In this document: one piece after another, positions 1-7,342 of the stretch
Layout: every line of letters starts with the position of its first letter
How positions within the stretch are numbered: position 1 is the first letter of the stretch
Source: Bacteroidota bacterium
Lineage (GTDB): Bacteria > Bacteroidota > Rhodothermia > Balneolales > HLUCCA01
Direction: 5' to 3'
Assembly: GCA_003448835.1 (NCBI GenBank)
Contig: DLXM01000218.1
Span: 9,500 to 24,108 of the forward strand
Length of the DNA: 14,609 nucleotides
Notes under the pieces: generated by a model
The model's database searches: none
The model's input: the letters and a program-made list of their open reading frames with translations, nothing else
Told to the model about the DNA's origin: nothing
Made by a program: the position numbers and the translations under genes

Positions 1-189
1 TAGCGCGTATTTACCATTCAATACATGCGAATTCCAATACTCTCTCAGCCAGTCCCAAAATTCGTTGATTTTGTAACCGTTCAGCTGAAATGTATGTAAG
101 AAAAATTTTGACCTGTACCAGCTGTGTCGGATAAGCACCAAACACATTATGATCAATAATGCCTGTACAAAGATCAGATAATTTCCCAA
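1..189 (-). CDS. N-terminal fragment of a membrane-anchored protein, possibly a MurF-like Mur ligase (cut by window edge)
   Basis: An uninterrupted minus-strand frame runs from an in-frame TAA just upstream into the left edge, giving at least 63 residues from a TTG codon at 189-187. No in-frame ATG occurs before position 141. The translation has one hydrophobic segment (about residues 4-20, core YLIFVQALLIIMCLVLI), then a basic turn and a soluble stretch with FFLHTFQLNGYKINEFWDW. That segment followed by an H-x-FQ-x-x-GYK-x-x-x-F/Y-W-W pattern recalls, from memory, the membrane-attached N-terminus of some bacterial MurF-type (D-Ala-D-Ala adding) ligases. The catalytic ATP-binding part would lie outside the window and cannot be checked. 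It diverges from the nucleotidyltransferase across about 120 bp. The coding nature is fairly convincing; the name is tentative, and an uncharacterised membrane protein is the alternative. The start codon is uncertain because no ribosome binding site is visible. Confidence 0.42.
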   Translation of the reverse strand, partial: MGNYLIFVQALLIIMCLVLIRHSWYRSKFFLHTFQLNGYKINEFWDWLREYWNSHVLNGKYAL

Positions 190-309
190 TTCTATGGCTG
201 TTTAACTATGATAGATTCCGTTTTTAAAATTGGCTTAATATAACAAGTTATTCTATCTTTAAATGCTCAATTAATTGATTACAAGAGAAGATTCGGAGAA
301 TTCCCCATT

Positions 310-1311
310 ATGAAACTGATTATCCCTATGGCCGGTAAAGGTACCCGCTTGCGTCCACATTCACACACCACGCCTAAACCATTGTTGCCTGTAGCCGGTA
401 CTAGTATTGTGGAACGAATAGTTCAAACTTTTTCGCGCACTATTAATCGAACGGTCGACGAGATCGTTTTCGTATTGGGTGATTTCGGTAGTCAGGTTGA
501 ACAAGACCTAACTGCAATGTGTGAAAGACAAGGTGCAACAGCCAGTTTTTACAAACAAGATGTCGCAAGGGGAACCGCTCATGCTGTTAATTGTGCTGCC
601 GAGAAATTAGTTGGTGAGGTTATTATTGTATTTGCAGACACATTGTTCGACACCAAAGTAAAAGTTAATGTGGACAACGCTGATAGTGTTATCTGGCTAA
701 AGGAAGTTGAAGATCCATCCAGATTCGGAGTAGCCGTTCAAACAGAAGGTCGTATAACCGGATTCGTTGAGAAACCGAAAGATTTTATTTCAAACCTGGC
801 TATTATCGGTGTCTATTACTTCAAGGACGGTGAAAATCTCCGTAAAGAAATTCAAAAGCTAATTGATGAGAATATTACCGGACATGGAAATGAGTATCAG
901 CTAACCGATGCCATCGACTCAATGCTAAAAGATGGAAAAGTATTTAAGTCGGCTACCGTTGATGAATGGCTCGATTGTGGAACCATCCCAGCATGGTTAG
1001 ATACATCTGCTGCAATCGTTGAAAAAGAAATGAAGCCCATCGATGCGTCCAGATTTCCGAATTCCACTATTTTACCACCGGTTTATATTGGTCAGAATGT
1101 TGAAATAAATAATAGTACAATCGGTCCAAACGCAAGCATCGCCGTCGGTGCAAAAATATCCGGTTCTGCAATAAGAAATAGCATAGTATTGGATAGAGCC
1201 ATTGTAGTTGACTCTGAATTGGAGAATGCGACTATCGGATTTGATACTCAGGTTACCAATTTGAGAGGATCAGCACACATCGGTGATCACTCTGTAATCG
1301 ATGCGAACTAA
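310..1311 (+). CDS. Sugar-1-phosphate nucleotidyltransferase with C-terminal left-handed beta-helix
   Basis: The 333-residue product should transfer an NMP from an NTP to a sugar 1-phosphate, making an NDP-sugar for envelope polysaccharide synthesis in the cytoplasm. The N-terminal Rossmann-like domain (about 1-235) carries the nucleotide-binding loop GKGTRLRP (9-16) followed by TPKPLLP with Lys23, an FAD motif with Asp110 where the metal-binding Asp of this fold sits, GFVEKPK (151-157) for sugar phosphate binding, and DCGT (222-225). Residues about 247-330 form hexapeptide-like repeats (STILPPVYIG, STIGPNASI, SAIRNSIVL, ATIG) typical of a left-handed beta-helix. The family resembles RmlA-type thymidylyltransferases and COG1208 proteins; base and sugar specificity cannot be read from the sequence. 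The ATG is preceded by GGAG at 295-298, eleven bases away. The stop overlaps the end of the convergent exporter gene by four bases. Confidence 0.88.
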   Translation: MKLIIPMAGKGTRLRPHSHTTPKPLLPVAGTSIVERIVQTFSRTINRTVDEIVFVLGDFGSQVEQDLTAMCERQGATASFYKQDVARGTAHAVNCAAEKLVGEVIIVFADTLFDTKVKVNVDNADSVIWLKEVEDPSRFGVAVQTEGRITGFVEKPKDFISNLAIIGVYYFKDGENLRKEIQKLIDENITGHGNEYQLTDAIDSMLKDGKVFKSATVDEWLDCGTIPAWLDTSAAIVEKEMKPIDASRFPNSTILPPVYIGQNVEINNSTIGPNASIAVGAKISGSAIRNSIVLDRAIVVDSELENATIGFDTQVTNLRGSAHIGDHSVIDAN

Positions 1312-2240
1312 ATAAACTGATCTAATTTTAGATTTTCGTTTGCCCCTTTTAGCGGATCATGAACTTCGTTGTGATTTTCTTCCGGCTCGAGGTGAATTGT
1401 GATAATGGCATCACCATCTATTGCATTTATTAGCCTTTTCTCGAGTTCAGTTGCTATGTCATGTGCCTCTTCCAGGCGGATATCCTTATCAAACAAAGCA
1501 TGAAGTTCAATCCATGTTGTTCTGCCAGCAGTACGATGACGAAGTCCGTGCCAACTCTCAATCCCACCGGGTAGATTATTCTGAAGCACCTCTTTGATCA
1601 GTTTATCCTGAGATTCATCTACGATATCCATAATTCCACGGAAAGCAAATCGTACTAATCTAAACCCTTCATACATGATATATGCCGCCACGATCAAAGC
1701 CACCAGAGAATCCAGAATGGTGAAATTCGTGTATTTAATTAGAATTAGGGTCACTACCACACCCGCGCTGGTATAAACGTCCGTTAAGGTGTGTTTACCG
1801 TTACCCTTTAAAATATTATTCTTTTCTTTTTTGCCCACATAGGTCAAATATGTGCCGAGAATCAGGTTTACCGTCCCTGCAGCTGCCACGACCAAAATAC
1901 CTTCTTCAAGATTTTCAGGCTCCAATCCTAAAATCAGGTGCTTTATTGATTGATAAATAATCATGAATCCGGCCATGATGATAACACTTCCTTCAACACC
2001 CACAGACAAAAACTCGATTCGTTCATGACCATAAGGATGTTTCTCATCAGCCGGACGAGAGCTCAAATACACACCGTAAACACTAAACCCAACCGCTAAA
2101 ACATGAACGATAGATTCGGCCAAATCAGACAAGACGGTATTACTACCTGTGATTAAAAAACCTGCAAATTTAATCGCAAATGAGAGAAATGATACCGCAA
2201 AACTAATCTTTATTGCTGTTAAAACCTTTGATTGACTCAT
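1308..2240 (-). CDS. Cation diffusion facilitator (CDF) family metal efflux transporter
   Basis: This 310-residue inner-membrane protein should export a divalent metal (zinc, iron, manganese or similar) in exchange for protons. It has about six hydrophobic segments in residues 8-195 and a cytoplasmic C-terminal domain (about 205-286). Visible signatures are the segment-2 metal site region SDLAESIVH (38-46), the loop motif KHPYGHERIEF (67-77), the segment-5 HTLTD (150-154) with the His and Asp of the transport site, and a C-terminal metal-binding fold with His231, His247, His260 and His283. Length is normal for bacterial members such as FieF/YiiP (about 300). The segment-2 site differs from the usual H/D-x-x-x-D: Glu42 and His46 occupy those places. 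Metal specificity therefore should not be copied from FieF. The gene diverges from the tRNA nucleotidyltransferase across 94 bp and converges on the nucleotidyltransferase. No Shine-Dalgarno is seen before the ATG. Confidence 0.92.
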   Translation of the reverse strand: MSQSKVLTAIKISFAVSFLSFAIKFAGFLITGSNTVLSDLAESIVHVLAVGFSVYGVYLSSRPADEKHPYGHERIEFLSVGVEGSVIIMAGFMIIYQSIKHLILGLEPENLEEGILVVAAAGTVNLILGTYLTYVGKKEKNNILKGNGKHTLTDVYTSAGVVVTLILIKYTNFTILDSLVALIVAAYIMYEGFRLVRFAFRGIMDIVDESQDKLIKEVLQNNLPGGIESWHGLRHRTAGRTTWIELHALFDKDIRLEEAHDIATELEKRLINAIDGDAIITIHLEPEENHNEVHDPLKGANENLKLDQFI

Positions 2241-2334
2241 AGGATTGCGAAAATTTTGAATATATATGCCATACCAGGCTGAATAGGAGTAACTTTCGTC
2301 GTATTTTGAAGACCTAAGTAAAATAAGAATAGTT

Positions 2335-3750
2335 TTGATTGGAATAGACCCAAAACACGAAAAGATTTTCCGAATTGTTTCGGATGCTGCCCGGCAAATT
2401 AACCAGCCTGTTTATGTAGTTGGTGGATTTGTGCGCGATTTTTACCTGAAACGAGATCGTTCAGGTGAGGATTATGATATTGATTTTGTCACTGTTGGAT
2501 CCGGAATTCTGTTGGCCGAAAAAGTTGCTGAGTTGCTCAATGTCACAAAAGTCTCTGTTTTTAAACAATTCGGCACAGCTCATATTGCTCTGGAAGGATA
2601 CGATCTGGAATTTGTTGGTGCTCGTCGGGAAAGTTATCAACGGGATTCCCGAAATCCGGTTGTAGAAGACGGAACTCTTGAGGATGACCAGAAAAGAAGA
2701 GATTTCACAATCAATGCCCTGTCCTGTTCACTGAACGATGATACTTTTGGAGAGCTGATTGATCCGTTTGGTGGGATAACAGACCTGAATCATGGGATTA
2801 TTCGAACTCCATTAGATCCCGAAATGACGTTCAATGATGATCCACTTCGAATGATGAGGGCCATTAGATTTGCTACACAATTAGATTTTGAAATACATCC
2901 AGACACTTATGCATCCATAACAACGCTAAAAGAACGGATTCAGATCATTTCTGCAGAGAGAATTTCGGATGAACTCAATAAAATTATTCAATGTCCGGTT
3001 CCTTCGAATGGTTTTCGCATGTTATTCGAGACCGGATTACTGAAAGAGTTTTTCCCGGAAATGCATGACCTCCATGGTGTCCAGATTATTAATGGAGTCG
3101 GACATAAAGATAACTTCTGGCACACACTTCAGGTATTAGACAATGTTGCCAAAGTCTCCGATAACATTTGGTTACGATGGGCAGCGATCTTGCACGACAT
3201 CGCTAAACCTCCGACTCAACGTTATTATCCCGAAATTGGCTGGACCTTTCACGGACATGATGCATTGGGTGCGACGTGGTCAAAACGAATTTTCAAAAGA
3301 TTCGGATTGCCGTTGGATGATAGGCTGAAATATGTCCAAAAACTTGTACGTCTCCATTTGCGTCCCATAGCACTGGTTTCAGAAATAGTAACTGATAGTG
3401 CAATCAGAAGACTTTTGTTCGAAGCTCAGGATGATATTGACGATTTAATGACCTTATGTCGGGCTGATATCACGAGTAAAAATGACAAAAAAGTCAAAAA
3501 ATACCTGGAGAATTTCGACCATGTAGTTGATCGTCTTCGAGAAGTTGAAGAAAAAGATCGAATTAGAAACTGGCAACCCCCGGTCCGTGGTGAAGAAATT
3601 ATGGAAAAACTGGGATTACCTCCGGGTCCGGCTGTGGGTAAAATCAAGAAAGCGATTGAGAATGCAATTCTTGAAGGAGAAATTCAAAATGATTATGATG
3701 AGGCCCTGGAATATATGTTTAAAATCAAAGATGAGGTACTGGCTATATAA
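2335..3750 (+). CDS. cca: CCA tRNA nucleotidyltransferase / poly(A) polymerase family protein with HD domain
   Basis: The 471-residue class II nucleotidyltransferase most likely builds or repairs the 3' CCA end of tRNAs. The head holds VVGGFVRD (28-35), the catalytic carboxylate pair in DYDIDFV (Asp48, Asp50), the RRDFTINALS motif near residue 122, and NDDPLRMMRAIRFA, which matches the base-selecting D/E-D-x-x-R motif D. ERISDE follows in the neck. A C-terminal HD phosphohydrolase domain is present: His263, His287-Asp288 in LHDIAKPP, then HGHD (306-309). HD-containing members can have extra phosphatase activity, which is not provable here. A pure A-adding or poly(A) enzyme is the alternative. 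The start must be TTG at 2335: the frame is open only from 2293 and contains no ATG or GTG before it, while the conserved fold begins by residue 9. It is followed by ispE 48 bp downstream on the same strand. Confidence 0.9.
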   Translation: MIGIDPKHEKIFRIVSDAARQINQPVYVVGGFVRDFYLKRDRSGEDYDIDFVTVGSGILLAEKVAELLNVTKVSVFKQFGTAHIALEGYDLEFVGARRESYQRDSRNPVVEDGTLEDDQKRRDFTINALSCSLNDDTFGELIDPFGGITDLNHGIIRTPLDPEMTFNDDPLRMMRAIRFATQLDFEIHPDTYASITTLKERIQIISAERISDELNKIIQCPVPSNGFRMLFETGLLKEFFPEMHDLHGVQIINGVGHKDNFWHTLQVLDNVAKVSDNIWLRWAAILHDIAKPPTQRYYPEIGWTFHGHDALGATWSKRIFKRFGLPLDDRLKYVQKLVRLHLRPIALVSEIVTDSAIRRLLFEAQDDIDDLMTLCRADITSKNDKKVKKYLENFDHVVDRLREVEEKDRIRNWQPPVRGEEIMEKLGLPPGPAVGKIKKAIENAILEGEIQNDYDEALEYMFKIKDEVLAI

Positions 3751-3798
3751 TTAGCGCGTTTTAAACCCCATTCCACCGATAAATTCATTCAACCGATT

Positions 3799-4674
3799 AT
3801 GAGTAACGTTACGTACATAGCTAAATCATATGCCAAGATAAACCTTGGATTGAGAGTCATTGACCGCTTACCGGATGGATATCATGAAATTGAAACCGGG
3901 TTTGTATTTATAAATTGGTATGATCGTTTACAAGTAACAAAAGCCACCGAAACAGTATTCAGATGTAGTAACAAAGACTTGTCGACCGGAAAAGATAATC
4001 TGGTCATGAAAGCAGTTGATTTGATGCGCAAGCATACTGGAAAGAAGCTAAATTATCATATCCAGTTAAGCAAAATGATTCCATTAGGAGCCGGACTTGG
4101 TGGGGGTAGTAGCAATGCCGCAGTCATACTTAAAATGATCAATCATATCGAAAATTTTGGATACTCAGATGATGAATTATCTAAACTGGGGGTAAAACTG
4201 GGAGCCGATGTTCCTGTTTTTATCCATGGTGAGACTGCAATCGGATCAGGAATCGGTGATAAACTTGAATTTATTGATATTCAACCCGACTTGTTTATTG
4301 TAACTGCATATCCTGGATTTCAAAGTAGTACCGCCGAAGCCTATCGATATTGCCAACCTTATCAGGATGAAACCCTAAACGTAAGAAAAATCCTGCTAAA
4401 TGATGATCCATCCGAATGGAATCTATTCTTGATTAACGATTTAGAGCCACCGGTCATTGAAATTCATCCATTCGTGGGTTCTCTTAAAGATCAATTTTAT
4501 GATTTAGGTGCAATTTATGCTTCCATGAGCGGAAGTGGGTCGTCGGTGTATGGTCTTTTTGATCAAGAGTTTGCAGCAATTGAAACGTTTGAATATCTGA
4601 AAACGGAGGGTTATGAGGTCACGTTAACCAGTCCGCATTTTGAGATTGATAAAGGTATTTACCCCAAAGCATAA
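3799..4674 (+). CDS. ispE: 4-diphosphocytidyl-2-C-methyl-D-erythritol kinase (IspE)
   Basis: This GHMP kinase phosphorylates CDP-methylerythritol at the 2-hydroxyl with ATP, a middle step of the MEP pathway to isopentenyl diphosphate, in the cytoplasm. The 291 residues (E. coli about 283) begin with SYAKINLGLRV (10-20), where Lys13 is the expected catalytic-site lysine, and RLPDGYHEIET (23-33), the substrate-binding motif characteristic of IspE. The ATP-binding loop PLGAGLGGGSSNAA is at 95-108, LGADVPVF at 134-141 supplies the catalytic Asp137, and SMSGSGSS at 242-249 is GHMP motif 3. All key residues are present. The ATG start has no clear Shine-Dalgarno; the 48-bp gap to the cca gene and 75 bp to glgP allow co-transcription. 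The presence of ispE implies that this organism uses the MEP route for isoprenoids. Confidence 0.96.
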   Translation: MSNVTYIAKSYAKINLGLRVIDRLPDGYHEIETGFVFINWYDRLQVTKATETVFRCSNKDLSTGKDNLVMKAVDLMRKHTGKKLNYHIQLSKMIPLGAGLGGGSSNAAVILKMINHIENFGYSDDELSKLGVKLGADVPVFIHGETAIGSGIGDKLEFIDIQPDLFIVTAYPGFQSSTAEAYRYCQPYQDETLNVRKILLNDDPSEWNLFLINDLEPPVIEIHPFVGSLKDQFYDLGAIYASMSGSGSSVYGLFDQEFAAIETFEYLKTEGYEVTLTSPHFEIDKGIYPKA

Positions 4675-4700
4675 ATATTTTCCGTATTTTAAAGAAAAGT

Positions 4701-4722
4701 TAAGCGCTTACATTTTACGTAA
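4701..4722. promoter_or_regulatory. Two adjacent palindromes upstream of glgP, possible operator
   Basis: The 75-bp gap before glgP contains a perfect 10-base palindrome TAAGCGCTTA (4701-4710) and, four bases on, a perfect 8-base palindrome TTACGTAA (4715-4722). The second ends 27 bases before the start codon. The first, with a central GCGC, resembles half-site pairs of LacI-family operators (AA-x-CG-x-TT style), which would suit a sugar-responsive glycogen gene. That comparison is inference. Both are short enough to occur by chance, and neither has a U-tract that would make it a terminator for ispE. Confidence 0.3.
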
Positions 4723-4749
4723 GTTATTGATAAAACTAATTAGATTTGA

Positions 4750-7203
4750 ATGCCAAAAAATATAGAAATTCGCCCTAGAACCGGGCTTGATATTGCATCG
4801 TTGAAACAGGGATATGAGGAACATTTAAAATATACACTCGCAAAAGACCAGTACTCACAAACTGAATGGGATGAGTACAAATCTGTTGTTTTAGCTATTC
4901 TGGATCGGTTACATCATCGGTCAATTGACACCCAACAATCATACTACAAAAATAACGCCAAGCGGGTTTATTATATCTCAATGGAGTTTCTTATTGGACG
5001 TATGCTCGATAATGCACTCATAAATCTTGGGATTCAGGATGAAGTCCGTGAAGCACTCGCAAAAATCGGAATTGATTATGATGAGCTTCGTGAGGTTGAA
5101 AATGACGCCGCGCTTGGGAATGGTGGTCTGGGTCGTCTGGCAGCCTGTTTCTTAGATTCAATGGCTACATTGGGAATTCCTGGATATGGCTACGGGATTC
5201 GTTACGATTATGGAATTTTTTACCAAAAAATTGTTGATGGATTTCAGGTTGAGCGACCAGATATGTGGTTACGTTTTGGCAACCCATGGGATATCGTGCG
5301 ACCAAAAACAATGTATCCTGTGAATTTTTATGGCAATTCAGTCCCTTATACCGATGATAAAGGGAATTTAAGATTCAGATGGGAAAATACCCATACGGTT
5401 ATGGCAGTGGCATATGATATGCCGGTCCCGGGTTATAAAAATGATATTGTAAACACACTTAGGCTTTGGAAAGCGGCTTCATCCAAGTCGCTCGACTTAT
5501 CCAGTTTTAATCAGGGTGAGTATATTAATGCTGTTCGGGATATGCAGTTACACGAAAATATTTCTCGTGTATTATATCCGAATGACAAGGTATTTGTTGG
5601 ACAGGAACTAAGACTCAAACAAGAATATTTCCTGGTTGCATCAACGCTTCAGGATATTATCAGACGATTCAAGAAAATCAATAGCGACTGGAATACTTTC
5701 CCCGATAAAGTTGCAATTCAATGTAATGATACCCATCCAAATCTTGCAATTCCGGAATTGATGCGCATTTTGGTTGATGAAGAGGGGCTGCATTGGGACA
5801 CCGCCTGGGACATCACAACAAAAACGATTGCTTATACTAACCACACGATTCTACCGGAAGCATTGGAAAAATGGCCTGTGTCGTTGATGCGAAACATGTT
5901 GCCACGCCATTTACAGATCATTTATGAAATCAACAAACGGTTCCTGAATACTGTTCATGAAGTTTTTCATGATGACATCAATAAAATTCGCCGGATGAGT
6001 ATAATCAGCGAGGGAGAAAATCCTTCCGTACAAATGGCGAATCTCGGAATCGTTGGCTCACATAAAATCAATGGAGTTGCTGCTTTGCACTCTGATTTGA
6101 TTAAGAAAACCATTTTCCGTGATTTCAACGACCTCTGGCCCGAAAAATTCACAAATAAAACCAATGGAATAACTCCCCGCAGATGGTTAAAACAATGTAA
6201 TCCTGGACTTTCCTCGTTGATTACATCTAAAATTGGTGATGGATGGGTAACTGATCTCGATCAACTTAAAAAAATTGACAAGTTTGCTACTAATAAAAGC
6301 TTCCAAAAAGAATTCTCAGCTATAAAAAAACAGAACAAGCAAGTTCTGGCTGATTACATTGAAAAACAGAACGGTGTAAAAATTAATGTGAACTCAATTT
6401 TTGATGTTCAGATTAAGCGTATCCACGAGTACAAACGCCAATTGTTGGCAGCTTTACATACTGTAGTTCTTTATAACAGAATCAAAGCCAATCCGTCAGC
6501 TCCATTTCAGCCCAGAACCGTAATCTTTGCCGGAAAAGCGGCTCCAGGTTATGTAATGGCCAAAAATCACATCAAGTTTATTAATAGCATCGCTGATGTC
6601 ATCAATAATGATAAAGAAGTTGGTGATAAACTGAAGTGTGTATTCATTTCGAATTACTCGGTAAGTTTAGCTGAGAAAATTATTCCTGCTGCGGACCTAT
6701 CCGAACAGATTTCAACTGCCGGAATGGAAGCATCAGGAACCGGAAATATGAAATTTGCTCTCAACGGTGCCATTACAATTGGAACTTTGGATGGAGCAAA
6801 TGTTGAAATCCGCGAAGAAGTTGGCGATGACAACATCTTCATATTTGGACTCAAAGTTGAAGAGATTGAACATCTTCGAAATGAAGGGTATAATCCTTAT
6901 GATTTTTACAATTCAGATGAAGAGCTCAAAAAAGTAGTCGATCAGGTTCGTAGTGGCTTTTTTAGTCCAATTCAAACTGATCTATTTGCTGGTATCGGTC
7001 ACGCTCTGCTTGAAGGTGGGGATTATTACATGCTTTTGGCCGATTTCAGAGCATATGCCAATGCTCAGTCCGAAGTTGAAAAATTATATCAAGATCCGGC
7101 CGAGTGGTATAAAAAAGCAATCCACAACGTTGCGCGGATTGGTAAATTCTCATCTGATCGAACAATTTCTGAATATGCATCAGAAATATGGGGAATTAAA
7201 TGA
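4750..7203 (+). CDS. glgP: Glycogen/maltodextrin phosphorylase (GT35)
   Basis: The 817-residue enzyme releases glucose 1-phosphate from alpha-1,4-glucans using phosphate and pyridoxal 5'-phosphate, in the cytoplasm. E. coli GlgP is 815 residues, so it is full length. Diagnostic stretches are ENDAALGNGGLGRLAACF (from residue 117), the GIRYDYGIFYQ region just after it, IKRIHEYKRQLL (IHEYKR at 558-563) and EASGTGNMKFALNG, where Lys668 is the PLP-linking lysine. The N-terminus lacks the extended phosphorylation region known from animal enzymes, as expected in bacteria. Whether it prefers glycogen or maltodextrins cannot be told. No branching, debranching or synthase gene is in the window, so it is not in a complete glg operon here. 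It follows ispE by 75 bp that hold palindromes, and a hairpin follows its stop codon, suggesting that it can be its own unit. The ATG at 4750 has no clear Shine-Dalgarno. Confidence 0.97.
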   Translation: MPKNIEIRPRTGLDIASLKQGYEEHLKYTLAKDQYSQTEWDEYKSVVLAILDRLHHRSIDTQQSYYKNNAKRVYYISMEFLIGRMLDNALINLGIQDEVREALAKIGIDYDELREVENDAALGNGGLGRLAACFLDSMATLGIPGYGYGIRYDYGIFYQKIVDGFQVERPDMWLRFGNPWDIVRPKTMYPVNFYGNSVPYTDDKGNLRFRWENTHTVMAVAYDMPVPGYKNDIVNTLRLWKAASSKSLDLSSFNQGEYINAVRDMQLHENISRVLYPNDKVFVGQELRLKQEYFLVASTLQDIIRRFKKINSDWNTFPDKVAIQCNDTHPNLAIPELMRILVDEEGLHWDTAWDITTKTIAYTNHTILPEALEKWPVSLMRNMLPRHLQIIYEINKRFLNTVHEVFHDDINKIRRMSIISEGENPSVQMANLGIVGSHKINGVAALHSDLIKKTIFRDFNDLWPEKFTNKTNGITPRRWLKQCNPGLSSLITSKIGDGWVTDLDQLKKIDKFATNKSFQKEFSAIKKQNKQVLADYIEKQNGVKINVNSIFDVQIKRIHEYKRQLLAALHTVVLYNRIKANPSAPFQPRTVIFAGKAAPGYVMAKNHIKFINSIADVINNDKEVGDKLKCVFISNYSVSLAEKIIPAADLSEQISTAGMEASGTGNMKFALNGAITIGTLDGANVEIREEVGDDNIFIFGLKVEEIEHLRNEGYNPYDFYNSDEELKKVVDQVRSGFFSPIQTDLFAGIGHALLEGGDYYMLLADFRAYANAQSEVEKLYQDPAEWYKKAIHNVARIGKFSSDRTISEYASEIWGIK

Positions 7204-7266
7204 TTTTACTGATATTTACGTGGTAAACACGTATAATTCCATTATAAACAACACTTAAAGGTGCTA

Positions 7267-7294
7267 ATTCGAGTCGTTTTCACACGGCTCGAAT
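7267..7294 (+). terminator. Hairpin downstream of glgP, probable weak terminator
   Basis: ATTCGAGTCGT (7267-7277) pairs with ACGGCTCGAAT (7284-7294) as an 11-bp stem with one G-U wobble and the 6-base loop TTTCAC. Only a short T-run follows (TTTT at 7297-7300), so termination may be partial. A smaller hairpin, TACGTG / GTAAA loop / CACGTA, lies at 7217-7233 just after the glgP stop. Both sit in the 139-bp gap between glgP and the sugar dehydrogenase gene and may end, or protect, the glgP transcript. Confidence 0.5.
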
Positions 7295-7342
7295 ACTTTT
7301 ATCTACTTTATATCTCTAAATTATCACCCAACCAATTTCAAT

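Noticed and set aside
230..259. Possible sigma70-like promoter for the nucleotidyltransferase (TTGGCT, 18 bases, TATCTT)
   Set aside because: Each hexamer matches only four of six consensus bases, the region is AT-rich, and FCB-group promoters often follow a different consensus. Not strong enough to list as a feature.
3426..3647. Minus-strand 73-codon frame inside the tRNA nucleotidyltransferase gene
   Set aside because: Antisense shadow of the HD-domain region; Ser/Arg-rich with no recognisable fold.
6953..7258. A 101-codon plus-strand open frame overlapping the end of glgP
   Set aside because: It lies almost wholly inside glgP in another frame, its translation shows no domain pattern, and glgP is intact to its normal C-terminus.
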